From contig NW_022985437.1 of assembly GCF_010093595.1 (NCBI RefSeq), forward strand, positions 2,078,697-2,142,696: a DNA stretch of 64,000 nucleotides, in the 5' to 3' direction. Each line of letters starts with the position of its first letter. The stretch's first letter is position 1. Of this stretch, positions 55,963 through 64,000 are shown one piece after another. The notes under the pieces were generated by a model that worked only from the letters and a program-made list of their open reading frames with translations, was not told the DNA's origin and did not search any database. The position numbers were made by a program, and so were the translations under genes. This DNA is from Mytilinidion resinicola (taxonomy: Eukaryota > Ascomycota > Dothideomycetes > Mytilinidiales > Mytilinidiaceae).

Positions 55963-56372
55963 AGTGCAGCGAACGGGGGACGCGGTGAGTCGGTGGGCGG
56001 GGAGACGCTCAGTGCATGGCGCGAGCCTGTGAGGGGTGTCGGGATGGGAATGTGTATGGTGCGACTGGCACGAGCACGAATTCCAGGGCGGCTCTGCTGG
56101 CGCTGGCAGAGACACGGGCGGGAGAGGTGCGCGAGGACGGGATGGGCGACGGCAAGTGGTGATGCGGTCGTGGTGTTGAGGAAGAGGCCTTCCAGTTGAC
56201 GTGCCCGGTTCGCGTCGTGCGCCGAAGAACCAACGCAAGCGTGGCCGTCCTCCGCTAAGTGCCTCTCCACCACCCTCCCACACGGCTTCCAGGACACTTT
56301 TCCGGGTCTATTTGCCCCCCTACGCGTCTATGGCTCTGCCGTAAGTGCATCTGCCATACTCACTGTTCACTC
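55963..56372. other. Divergent promoter of mbp1 and a LYR-protein gene
   Basis: A 410-bp GC-rich gap, open in several frames by composition. It contains the palindrome ACGCGT at 56322-56327. Confidence 0.6.
56322..56327. promoter_or_regulatory. ACGCGT (MCB-type) site
   Basis: A perfect MluI cell-cycle box, the core site of MBF, lies 46 bp before the LYR-protein start and 360 bp before the mbp1 start. A single hexamer could occur by chance. Confidence 0.35.
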
Positions 56373-57671
56373 ATGCTGCCTACCACACGGCTGCTATCCG
56401 CCACACCACGCAAACTTTGTGGCACGCCCCCAAACGAGCACCTCTCGCCGACCCAGCTCTGTCGCGCCCTGCTCCGGGAAGCGTCGTATCTGCCCGACCA
56501 GACTGCGCGCGAATACTTCCACCGTTTCGTCTTGTGGCGCTTTCGATCCTACCAGCCCATTGACAAGGCGTCCGTGTGGTTCAGAGAAATCAACCAAAAA
56601 CCCAGAAAACGGCTCCTCGCGACCAACATCGATCTCCGAGCTTCAGAGAAACTTCGGAAAGGTCGTCAGGCCCTCTCGTTGCTTCGTCGAGCGAACAATG
56701 GCGAGCTCGAACCCCTGCGGAAGGTTTTACTCGCTGCATATGGCCGAACGGGCAGACGGCGCCATGAATTGATAAAGCCTCTGCTACAGCCTACGATTCC
56801 GGAGAACTCGGACGCGCTTGAGGCTATTATGAAAGGGACTCCTGGAAACAACAAGAAGCCCCTACAAGAGCTGTACCATGACGACAGCAGGGTGCTCTCA
56901 TTCTTCGACGCTCCCAAAGGGAAGTCAGCCGACAAGGCCGAAATCAGAATCTCCAAAGAATACCCCCAATTGGATGCAGTGATCCAAGCCAATGGCCAAT
57001 ACCGGCCATCAGGCAATCCCCGGCAGACCCTCAGGTCAACCTCGTTGACAGCGCCGACCACAAATATCTGGGGCCGTCCGATGCCTGTCAAACGTGCGAA
57101 GAACATGGTCAAAGAATGGTATAAGAATGCCATGGAAAAGATGCTGCCGCCACTGCCCAAGCAAGAATGGGATAGACTCCACAGCCTTGCTCTTGGTGAC
57201 ATAAAGTGTGAGCCGATTTCGCGACGATCATTAGGAACGGTGCGTCCAGAGCGAGCGAGCAGGGAACCGGGCTCGGAGATACCCTTGGGTCTCCTGGAAC
57301 AATCAGACCTCGCGTCCGAATTGGGGCTGGCTAAACGGCGTCTACTGCACGGCCTCTATCCACCCAAGTCCACTCCAGTCGACACAAGGGACTACACAAG
57401 CCGCAACCGCATCACGCCTCGCTTTATGCAGAGACTGTACCAGGATGTTGCAGGTCTCTGCTGTAAGCTTGTGTGGGATTCTGGCTGGAATAAATGGACT
57501 GTTGTGTGGGGTTCTGCGGCCGCAAAGGAGCACCTTCGAAGAGTGTGGTCTGAACCCGTCGAAACCGACCTCTTTGCTGGTGTTGATGAACGCGGGAGAC
57601 TACCGAAGCCTCCGAAAAATGTCGAGCTTTTGCAAAATGAGGCAGACTTGCAGCACAAAGAATCGCGATAG
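56373..57671 (+). CDS. LYR-motif (Complex1_LYR, Cup1-like) mitochondrial protein
   Basis: A single exon; the first in-frame ATG is at 56373 (MLPTTRLLSATPRKLCG), giving 432 residues. The N-terminus is basic and Ser/Thr-rich like a presequence. The LYR-type helix reads LCRALLREASYLPDQTAREYFHRFVLWRFRSY, with a degenerate L-C-R in place of L-Y-R and the conserved F at the end. A second block, ALSLLRRANNGELEPLRKVLLAAYGRTGRRRHEL, continues the three-helix bundle. The C-terminal half contains KNMVKEWYKNAMEKMLPPLP and RNRITPRFMQRLYQDV. Long fungal LYR proteins of this kind are poorly characterised; LYR proteins bind acyl-carrier protein in mitochondria. Divergent from mbp1. Confidence 0.82.
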   Translation: MLPTTRLLSATPRKLCGTPPNEHLSPTQLCRALLREASYLPDQTAREYFHRFVLWRFRSYQPIDKASVWFREINQKPRKRLLATNIDLRASEKLRKGRQALSLLRRANNGELEPLRKVLLAAYGRTGRRRHELIKPLLQPTIPENSDALEAIMKGTPGNNKKPLQELYHDDSRVLSFFDAPKGKSADKAEIRISKEYPQLDAVIQANGQYRPSGNPRQTLRSTSLTAPTTNIWGRPMPVKRAKNMVKEWYKNAMEKMLPPLPKQEWDRLHSLALGDIKCEPISRRSLGTVRPERASREPGSEIPLGLLEQSDLASELGLAKRRLLHGLYPPKSTPVDTRDYTSRNRITPRFMQRLYQDVAGLCCKLVWDSGWNKWTVVWGSAAAKEHLRRVWSEPVETDLFAGVDERGRLPKPPKNVELLQNEADLQHKESR

Positions 57672-58018
57672 AACGAGTGAGCTCCACCAGATTCGAGAGA
57701 CACTTCATAAAGCAGAGCATCTAGAAACCAGCTACAAGCTCAGTAGTCTAGTCAGGGCTTTGAGCCAGCTCTCGGCGTATTTCGATATATAATCCGCACT
57801 CCCAAAGCGGACACTGTTTTCGCGTGTTTTTGGTGTTTGCAGCTGTTTCATCTGTGTCCAATCGGCTGGTTCCGTTGGTAAGTACCCACCTCTAGGCTCG
57901 TCATTCTACCATACATAGGGCGTGAACGAAGTGTCTTCTGTTGAGGCTCCCGCCACATATAGTCCCCTCTGAGTCTCTACCTTTTCAATAGCGTTCATTT
58001 TGTTCCCAATCGTAAGCA
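57672..58018. other. Intergenic region
   Basis: A 347-bp gap between two plus-strand genes. The last 100 bp are pyrimidine-rich. Nothing else recognised. Confidence 0.6.
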
Positions 58019-58675
58019 ATGGCTACTGCGGCGACAATCCGCCTCGCGACACTCGAAGGTCGTCTGTTCTGCACAGATCCACCCCACTATTTGCTAACCC
58101 TAGTCCTAGATGTTCCTACCATTCTAGCTCTCATCCACGAGCTCGCTGCCTATGAAAACGAGACATCTTCCGTGCTGGCGACGGAAGAGTCGCTCGCGCG
58201 GACCCTCTCATTTGCCCCATCCCGCACTCGCCGACAATCGGGACCCTTGTCGTGTCCTCACCACAAACATGACTGCAAGGAATTCCATGAAGATAGTGCA
58301 CCCCGTCTACCAACCCACGAAGGCTTCGCAAAGACGCTACTTCTTACAGCGCCCGAAGGCGAGGTCGCGGGCATGGCGTTATACTTCCACAACTACAGCA
58401 CCTGGCGCGCCGCGCCGGGCATCTACCTCGAGGACCTCTTTGTCAAACCGAAATACAGAAAGAGGGGATACGGCAAGGCGCTAATACGGGAGCTGGCGCA
58501 GGAGGTGGTCAAGATAAATGGCGGGAGGTTGGAGTGGTCATGTCTGAATTGGAACAAACCGAGTCTGGAATTCTACGAGGCGCTAGGAGCAAAGAGAATG
58601 GTGGAATGGGTAGGGCTGAGAGTGGATGGGGACGCGTTGACGAAGCTTGCTCAGGGAGAGGAGCGGGAGGTGTAG
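58019..58675 (+). CDS. GNAT-family N-acetyltransferase (polyamine/diamine acetyltransferase-like)
   Basis: The frame is open from ATG 58019 for 218 codons, but an intron at 58059-58109 (51 nt, GT..AG, no stop, divisible by three) is likely: its removal gives IRLATLEDVPTILALIHELAAYEN, the standard start of this family. The predicted protein is then 201 residues. The acetyl-CoA-binding motif A is IYLEDLFVKPKYRKRGYGKALIREL with the R/K-x-x-G-x-G/A loop. Motif B follows with LEWSCLNWNKPSLEFYEALGA. These features match the SSAT/thialysine acetyltransferase group, which transfers acetyl from acetyl-CoA to small amines. A Cys/His-containing insert (SCPHHKHDC) between residues about 60 and 80 is unusual for the family. 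Confidence 0.9.
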   Translation: MATAATIRLATLEGRLFCTDPPHYLLTLVLDVPTILALIHELAAYENETSSVLATEESLARTLSFAPSRTRRQSGPLSCPHHKHDCKEFHEDSAPRLPTHEGFAKTLLLTAPEGEVAGMALYFHNYSTWRAAPGIYLEDLFVKPKYRKRGYGKALIRELAQEVVKINGGRLEWSCLNWNKPSLEFYEALGAKRMVEWVGLRVDGDALTKLAQGEEREV

Positions 58676-59387
58676 AAAAAGTCCAAATTATTTCAAGAGT
58701 TGGTGTTATGAAAGTAATGAAGCTAAGGGTCCCTCGTACCACCGTGCAGTGTCTTTCCGTTGCAAGGTTGGCTGGGTTCAAGCTACCTACCTCCCCTCCT
58801 CTGGGTATCCATATTCAATGCTGGTCGGAACCCTTTCGACTTTTGAAACAATGATCCCGGATCCATTGGGATATGTCGTGCGGCACTTTCCCCGATGGCC
58901 ACCATTCATTGGTCAGCTGCACGCAAATTCTAGACTATTAATCCCCTTACACTGCCATACCCAAGCCACCATTATATTCATGACTGCTCACAAAAGCGCT
59001 CCAGTCTTCAGCCTCGCACACAGTGACGGCGTTGACGACACAGATGTGTCTCCCCACAGCTTATTTCCATCCCGGATTTAACGCACATAACCCCGTCCGT
59101 ATTTCGGCTTTGCATTTCTTCGCATTTCGCATTCATATCCTAGTACCACGAAGCGGTATGCGAGTGCTTATCTCCGAGTAACGAGTAAGAGGAGGCGTAG
59201 CTACAGTCATAGACATCTACATATCTACCACCTGCTGCCGACGAAGCCATCTCTTCAACTTCTCAACGAAGAACTTCCACCTTCCATTTACTAATCATAA
59301 CACATCCCCTCACATCAATCCCATCTGTTTCTCAAAATTTTACTGCTCGAAGTCTCCATCAAACCTACATCAAACTTACACTCCAAA
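58676..59387. other. Intergenic region
   Basis: A 712-bp gap between two plus-strand genes. The 150 bp before the next start codon are CT-rich, a typical fungal leader. No gene seen. Confidence 0.55.
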
Positions 59388-60506
59388 ATGACAACCCACA
59401 AAGCCCTCCTCCTCTCCTCCCTCACCACCCCCATCTCTCTCCAAACCGTCCCCACCCCGTCCGCAACCCCCGGCTCCGCCACCCTCCGCGTCCTCGCCGC
59501 CGGCCTCCAATCCTACGCTCGCGCCATCTTCACCGGCGCCCTCCCTTACGCCCTCGCCCTCCCCCAAGTCCCCGGCGCCAGCTGCGTCGCCCGCGTCCTC
59601 GAAGTCGGCCCGGACGCCACGGCCCTCTTGCCGGGCCAGCTCGTGTGGGTCGACGCCACCATCACCGCGCGCGATGACGCGGACTGCAACTTCCTGCTCG
59701 GCCTGCACGGCGGCGTGAGCGCGGGCAGCCAGAAGCTGATGCGCGAGAGCTGGCGGGACGGGTGCTACGCTGAGATCGTGAAAGCGCCGCTCGAAAACTG
59801 CTATCCCCTAGACGAGGCGCTGCTCACACGGTATGGGGTGGAAGAGCTGGCGGGGCTGTCGACGGTGCTGGTGCCGTTCGGGGGCTTGGAGGAGGCCGGG
59901 GTTGGCGCGGGGACGACGGTGATTGTGGCGCCGGCAACGGGGAAGTTCTCCGGGGGCGCGGTGTTGGTTGCGCTGGCGATGGGGGCGCGGGTGGTGGCGG
60001 CGGGGCGGAGTGCGGAGGGGTTGGAGAAGTTGAAGAGTTTCCCGGGGGCGGCGGAGAGGTTGGTGAGTGTGAGGCTTGTGAGTGATGTGGAAGAGGATGC
60101 AAAGGCGTTGTTTGCGGCGACGGGGGGGAAGGGGGCGAAGGTTTATATGGATTTGTCGCCGCCGGCTGCGGGGAGGGATGGGACGCCGACGCATGTTACG
60201 GCGTGTTTAGGGGCGTTAAAGAGGGGTGGGACGGCGCTGTTTATGGGAGGGATTCAGCGGGGTGTGGAGGTCCCGTATGGGTTGATGATGTTTAGGAATT
60301 TGACGGTGAAAGGGAAGTTCATGTATGAGCGCACGCAGGCGGAGAGGTTGATCAAGATGGTAGAGTTTGGGAATTTGACGATGGGAAAGGCGAGTGGGAT
60401 GACAGTAGCGGGTACGTTCGGGCTTGAAGAGATTGAGGAGGCTTTAGACTTCGCGACTGAGAGGACTGGGTGGGGAGGGGACGTTGTGCTAGTGCCGAAT
60501 GCTTAG
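59388..60506 (+). CDS. MDR-superfamily zinc-independent oxidoreductase (quinone reductase-like)
   Basis: A single exon of 372 residues. The N-terminal GroES-like half has VPGASCVARVLEVGPDATALLPGQLVWVD. The Rossmann half has a variant nucleotide motif, VIVAPATGKFSGGAVLVALAMGARVVAAGRS, near residue 185. Zinc-ligand Cys/His patterns of alcohol dehydrogenases are missing, as in quinone reductases and enoyl reductases. The C-terminal part includes LGALKRGGTALFMGGIQ and a GKFMYERTQAERLIKM segment. It likely reduces a carbonyl or double bond with NADPH in the cytosol; the substrate is unknown. Codon third positions are very GC-rich, stronger than in neighbours. Confidence 0.88.
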   Translation: MTTHKALLLSSLTTPISLQTVPTPSATPGSATLRVLAAGLQSYARAIFTGALPYALALPQVPGASCVARVLEVGPDATALLPGQLVWVDATITARDDADCNFLLGLHGGVSAGSQKLMRESWRDGCYAEIVKAPLENCYPLDEALLTRYGVEELAGLSTVLVPFGGLEEAGVGAGTTVIVAPATGKFSGGAVLVALAMGARVVAAGRSAEGLEKLKSFPGAAERLVSVRLVSDVEEDAKALFAATGGKGAKVYMDLSPPAAGRDGTPTHVTACLGALKRGGTALFMGGIQRGVEVPYGLMMFRNLTVKGKFMYERTQAERLIKMVEFGNLTMGKASGMTVAGTFGLEEIEEALDFATERTGWGGDVVLVPNA

Positions 60507-61089
60507 GTAGTGGGACTGTAGTCAAGCTTGAAGCTTAAGAATCTGACCAAAATGAAGTTTGTCATCTCGAACTGTTCTCAATATTCGCTGGGCCAACTCT
60601 AGCGGTCCTACCTACTACTTTACTTTCACCCGCACGGAAATGAAGAGAGTAACAAGAAAGCGAAGTGGGTTAGGATTGCAGTAAATCATGCCTTTGTAGG
60701 ACGTTTCGATGCTGCTTTTTGTTTCGAAATTAGAGACGGCGAGGGTGAGGCTTGGGATCTTGGTATAAAGAAAGGAGATCCATGGATTAATAAGGTGGCT
60801 GGTTAGCTTGTGAGCGATGCTGTTGCCGTGTAGGTCGAATTAATTTTTTTCGGAGAAGGAGATTGGAGAAACGCACATTATGGCAGGAAGTATGGGCAAA
60901 TTTACTATACAGTTATCGAGTCCTAAAAGTACATAGGCGTATAACCGTGGGTTTCACCTCACCAATGAGAGCGAGAATGAGGGCGCAGACGACAATGTCA
61001 ATGACGTGGAAGTGGAAGAAGCACAGATTTGAGATTTGGAGGTCAGCAAAACAATATTTCAAGACGAGATAATATCTTATGCTGTGGCT
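60507..61089. other. Convergent 3' intergenic region
   Basis: A 583-bp gap between convergent genes. It is moderately AT-rich with no gene or repeat recognised. Confidence 0.55.
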
Positions 61090-62126
61090 TTACCTAACTC
61101 GACTCCGCACCTCATTGACTCGACTTCCTCCATTATCCCTTACTTGTAGAACATCACCTTCCATCTCATAGTTGCCGGCATGGCTAGTCAGAGCCTTACC
61201 ACTCCTTAGTTCTTCCAATTTCACCCTAAGCCAAGCACCCTTCGGATTGCCCTCTTTCACCGCTTTCTTTACCCAGTCGTCGAGCACATCACTTGCCCAG
61301 TGCCGGAAACCCCAGGTACGAGCTGTATTCATGATATCAAACACAATGGTCCTATCACAGCCACCTTCTAACACCGCAAACTGTACTAGGTCTAGGCTAG
61401 GTGGCTTTCCAAGACGACGGTTATGGTTGAAAAGATCTACCACGTTGTGGTTTCTCGTAAGAATCGCCTAAAAAGTGTCGGCATTAGTAGGAGACGCCAA
61501 GGTGGAGAAGAACAGTATCCATACCTCCTTTTTGCCTTGCACAGCAAGTCGGCGTGTCTCTTTATCAGCCCAGTCAACCGTCATTGAACTGGTTTCAATA
61601 AGAAACCGAAGGAACTGGGTTCTCTCTTCCGTCCAAGGCCCATGTAAAAGTTTCATGGGAATTCGACACTTTATGTAGCTCAATTGGGGCAGATGTCCCA
61701 TAGTGAACTGCATTGAGGCAGGGTCTGAGAAAGCAGGCGGCCATATAGGCCTCCAGCAGCCGTCATTACCACAAACGCAGCCAGCCTCTTCGTAGGACCT
61801 TGTGATAAATGTCTTGAAGAACTCCCACGTCATAAACCTGCAGGCGAATATGCGACTAGATCGTACTCGTCAGCCTACCACATTCCTAGGTATCACGTGC
61901 ACAAGATTAGAATCCAAGAGACCTACGATTGAATCTTTGTCTGTAGAATACGATCCCCAATCGGTGCAGAGAGATATGCCGAGCATACTCCTAGATAGCA
62001 ATGATTCGAGGCGAGCTTCGATGCGAGATGGGGAGAGGCCAGTGGAAGGTCAAGACTCCAGAGGGAAAGTTTGAAGATTTCCTCCAAAATCTCCGTGGGC
62101 AGGCGATCCAAAGGAGCAAGAGGCAT
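61090..62126 (-). CDS. F-box domain protein
   Basis: Three exons start at ATG 62126. Exon 1 carries the F-box: LDRLPTEILEEIFKLSLWSLDLPLASPHLASKLAS (about residues 6-40). Removing an intron at about 61855-61926 joins QS to RIFACRFMTWEFFK; removing another at about 61469-61528 joins KKE to AILTRNHNVVDLFNHNRR. The rest contains a Cys pair stretch (GCVCGNDGCWRPIWPP) and ends in a charged tail. About 300 residues. The F-box would bind Skp1 in an SCF ubiquitin ligase; the C-terminal part, which would choose the target, resembles no repeat I know. Fungal F-box proteins of this layout are numerous and mostly unstudied. Confidence 0.83.
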
Positions 62127-62914
62127 GGTTCTGGTATAAGGATATTACAACGAAGCACTCGGGACCTAGCGGTGATCGAGGCCCTAATATATGCTCATTA
62201 TGCTGGAGCCTGGCGAAAGTAAACGTTGAGGCCTCAGACCAAGCGAAGACGACGCGTTTCATGACGAATCCGATACGAGCGAATCGTTCAGAATTGGTCC
62301 TGTATTTCGTTGGTTTCGATCGTTCTGTGCCCTTCCAATGGACTGGGTGCTGTTGTGGTGAAGGAGCTCTGGTTCCCTTGCTCCTGTTCCCTTGCTCCTC
62401 CTTACAAGGGGTAACTCCGCGATCTGAAGCTTGGACGCTCAGATCTGACCTCATGATTTGCTTCAGCACTCATCGTCCCGTACCCCAAGCCGCATTCCTA
62501 TTCACCTCAGAGACTGCCTAAATCGCCAAGATCAGACGACAGAACGATAGCGCCTCTCGATTAGCCCTGAGAACCCCATCCATCTTCAACGATCGCTACA
62601 TCAGCATCGCTACCTTACTTACATCAGCTTCTGACCTGCGCTTTATCCGCGTTACGCTGCTTCATGGGTCAATATGCGCCTTTTGAGCTATTCACTGTGT
62701 TTCACGCTGCGGCTAATAGGGAAATTATGTCGTGTAGGCACTCATCCCTTTCGGCAGTCCCAAACACCCAATCATCAGTCTCATCCGTCTTCGTAATCGT
62801 CTTCGCCTTCAGCTTCGTGCCCCTCCGAGCCTACAGTATCTCGGGACTACGTTAGTCTTCCGCGATCTTAATGCTATCGAAGACTTAAGGTACGGTACCT
62901 TGCCGCCAGAGGCT
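62127..62914. other. Divergent promoter region
   Basis: A 788-bp gap between the divergent F-box and histidine-kinase genes. It contains a short tandem duplication of CCCTTGCTCCT near 62375-62400. Small frames are not credible. Confidence 0.5.
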
Positions 62915-64000
62915 ATGTCACCGATCAAGTCATCGCACACTAAATATGATATCGAATCCGAGGATACCAGCTCCTTAAGCCACTATGACCTTTCCTCTGG
63001 CGACCCCTCTATAAGATCGGAGCAAGGAGAGGACGGCCTGCAGAGGTCCACACAAGCTCGCGCATTCAGAGATGTTTCTATTGTGGACCTCCTTGAAGAT
63101 TCCCAAGCACCTGTTTTTGCAATTGACATCAAAGACCTGGCTTACCTTCGGAGCATTCCTATCGTCGTGCCTCTTCCCGTCACATATCAAAACAAGAAAA
63201 TGCGGACCTCTAGAGTGCCTCTTAGTGTTATGGTAGGACAAAAGGAAACTGACCTCGCTTTCCAAGAGATCGTTGAATTTCGCGCTTGGCTACTCGGTAC
63301 TTCCAAACACGGACAAGAAGGTGATACCTCTTACCATGCTTTCCTGTGGGAAGCCTCTACGATAAGGAACCGGTGGAAAATCATAAGCGGAGCGCAGAAA
63401 GGGATCAAGTCACTGCTAGACCAAAGAAAGTACTCCAATGTACCGGATCTTCCACCTGACTCAGACCTCCTAGTGCGGGGGAGAGCAGCTTCTTCAATAT
63501 CGGCAAATATAACTTCGACTATCCCGGACTCTATCTCTGACACCTCTCGGAATTCCACGAGCGGTTCCGGTGGGTCTCTCATTTCTCTGGAGCATGCCAC
63601 ATCCTCCTCCGCCCCTGCGGACCTAGATCCTGAGGCTTCGAACTATGCCGATTTTGTCCGAGGTTTTGACTGGGGCTCGACGGCGCTGGGGCCCATGCAC
63701 TTGTGGTCGCATCAACTGCACACGATGGTTGGCCTGATGCTCGCCAACCCGTCTCCAACATTTCTGTACTGGGGCAATTCTAGAGGCCGAGAGCTAGGTA
63801 ACATCCCCAATCTTGATCGAGATGCCGCGATGTTGACGCAATGCTAATGTCATATAGGCCCCGAACTGACCTGCTTATATAGCGAATCTGCTATACCGTT
63901 CGTGGGTACTGGACACCCGTCTGCATTTGGCAAGGACCCTCGACTCGCTTTCGAGCACGGCATGAGAGGCCTGATGCCTTCTATTCAGAAATGTTTGAAT
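62915..64000 (+). CDS. Hybrid histidine kinase, N-terminal part (3' truncated by window edge)
   Basis: I choose ATG 62915 (MSPIKSSHTKYD). Exon 1 runs to about 63794 and contains a Ser-rich N-terminal region, then FVRGFDWGSTALGPMHLWSHQL and LANPSPTFLYWG. After an intron of about 64 nt ending at the TAG at 63857-63859 it reads PELTCLYSESAIPFVGTGHPSAFGKDPRLAFEHG and continues to the window edge. The FDW...LGPM..W...L block plus Y-x-E-x-x-x-P...HP..G is characteristic of the sensor region of a large class of fungal hybrid histidine kinases. The kinase and receiver domains would lie beyond base 64000. These proteins relay stress or developmental signals through a His-Asp phosphorelay. Confidence 0.8.

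Noticed and set aside
1..64000. CRISPR array, bacterial-type operon, or secondary-metabolite cluster
   Set aside because: Intron-rich eukaryotic genes throughout. No regularly spaced repeats, no polyketide or peptide synthetase, and the acyl-CoA ligase, oxidoreductase and transporter are too far apart and unlinked to call a cluster.

Overview
The window looks like nuclear DNA of a filamentous ascomycete (Pezizomycotina; Dothideomycetes-like is only a guess). Genes lie on both strands, are mostly monocistronic, and carry short introns (about 50-100 nt) with GTANGT-type donors and CAG/TAG acceptors. Typical filamentous-fungal families are present: a rhodopsin-domain/PTH11-like membrane protein, an Spt21/Ams2-type GATA factor, F-box-like proteins, a KilA-N/ankyrin MBF subunit and a large-family hybrid histidine kinase. 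Coordinates are first to last coding base, introns included; splice sites were read by eye from the GT..AG sequence and frame continuity. Several gene models join exons that are not visible as one long reading frame.

Layout. 0-9 kb: a truncated LRR/F-box-like protein, a peroxisomal-type acyl-CoA ligase (minus), a macrodomain hydrolase and a seven-helix rhodopsin-domain protein. 10-21 kb: a housekeeping block with ribosomal protein uL4, a small ankyrin protein, TAF11, the spliceosomal SNW/Prp45 protein, and a large disordered fungal protein. 21-32 kb: a small Gly-rich protein, a ThDP-dependent pyruvate decarboxylase-type enzyme, a secreted beta-lactamase-like hydrolase, a Par14/PIN4 parvulin and an MFS hexose transporter. 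33-37 kb: a multi-pass membrane protein of unknown function. 37.8-39.7 kb: a complete, intact pogo/Fot1-like DNA transposon. 40-43 kb: an intronless duplicated alpha/beta-barrel-like protein and an F-box-like protein. 44-58 kb: an Spt21/Ams2 GATA factor, Sm D2, dihydroxyacetone kinase, an Mbp1-type APSES factor and a divergently transcribed LYR-motif protein. 58-64 kb: a GNAT acetyltransferase, an MDR oxidoreductase, an F-box protein and the 5' part of a hybrid histidine kinase that runs off the right edge.

Functionally the window is a mix of gene expression (uL4, TAF11, Prp45, Sm D2, Spt21/Ams2, Mbp1), carbon metabolism (hexose transport, 2-oxoacid decarboxylation, dihydroxyacetone phosphorylation, acyl-CoA activation) and signalling. 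I see no secondary-metabolite cluster, CRISPR array or operon. The most interesting non-genic signals are the transposon, whose 50-bp perfect terminal repeats each hold two tandem copies of a 16-bp box; a pair of diverged, tRNA-like SINE-type repeats around 33.3 and 41.2 kb; and a 31-bp repeat shared between 1.4 and 48.6 kb.
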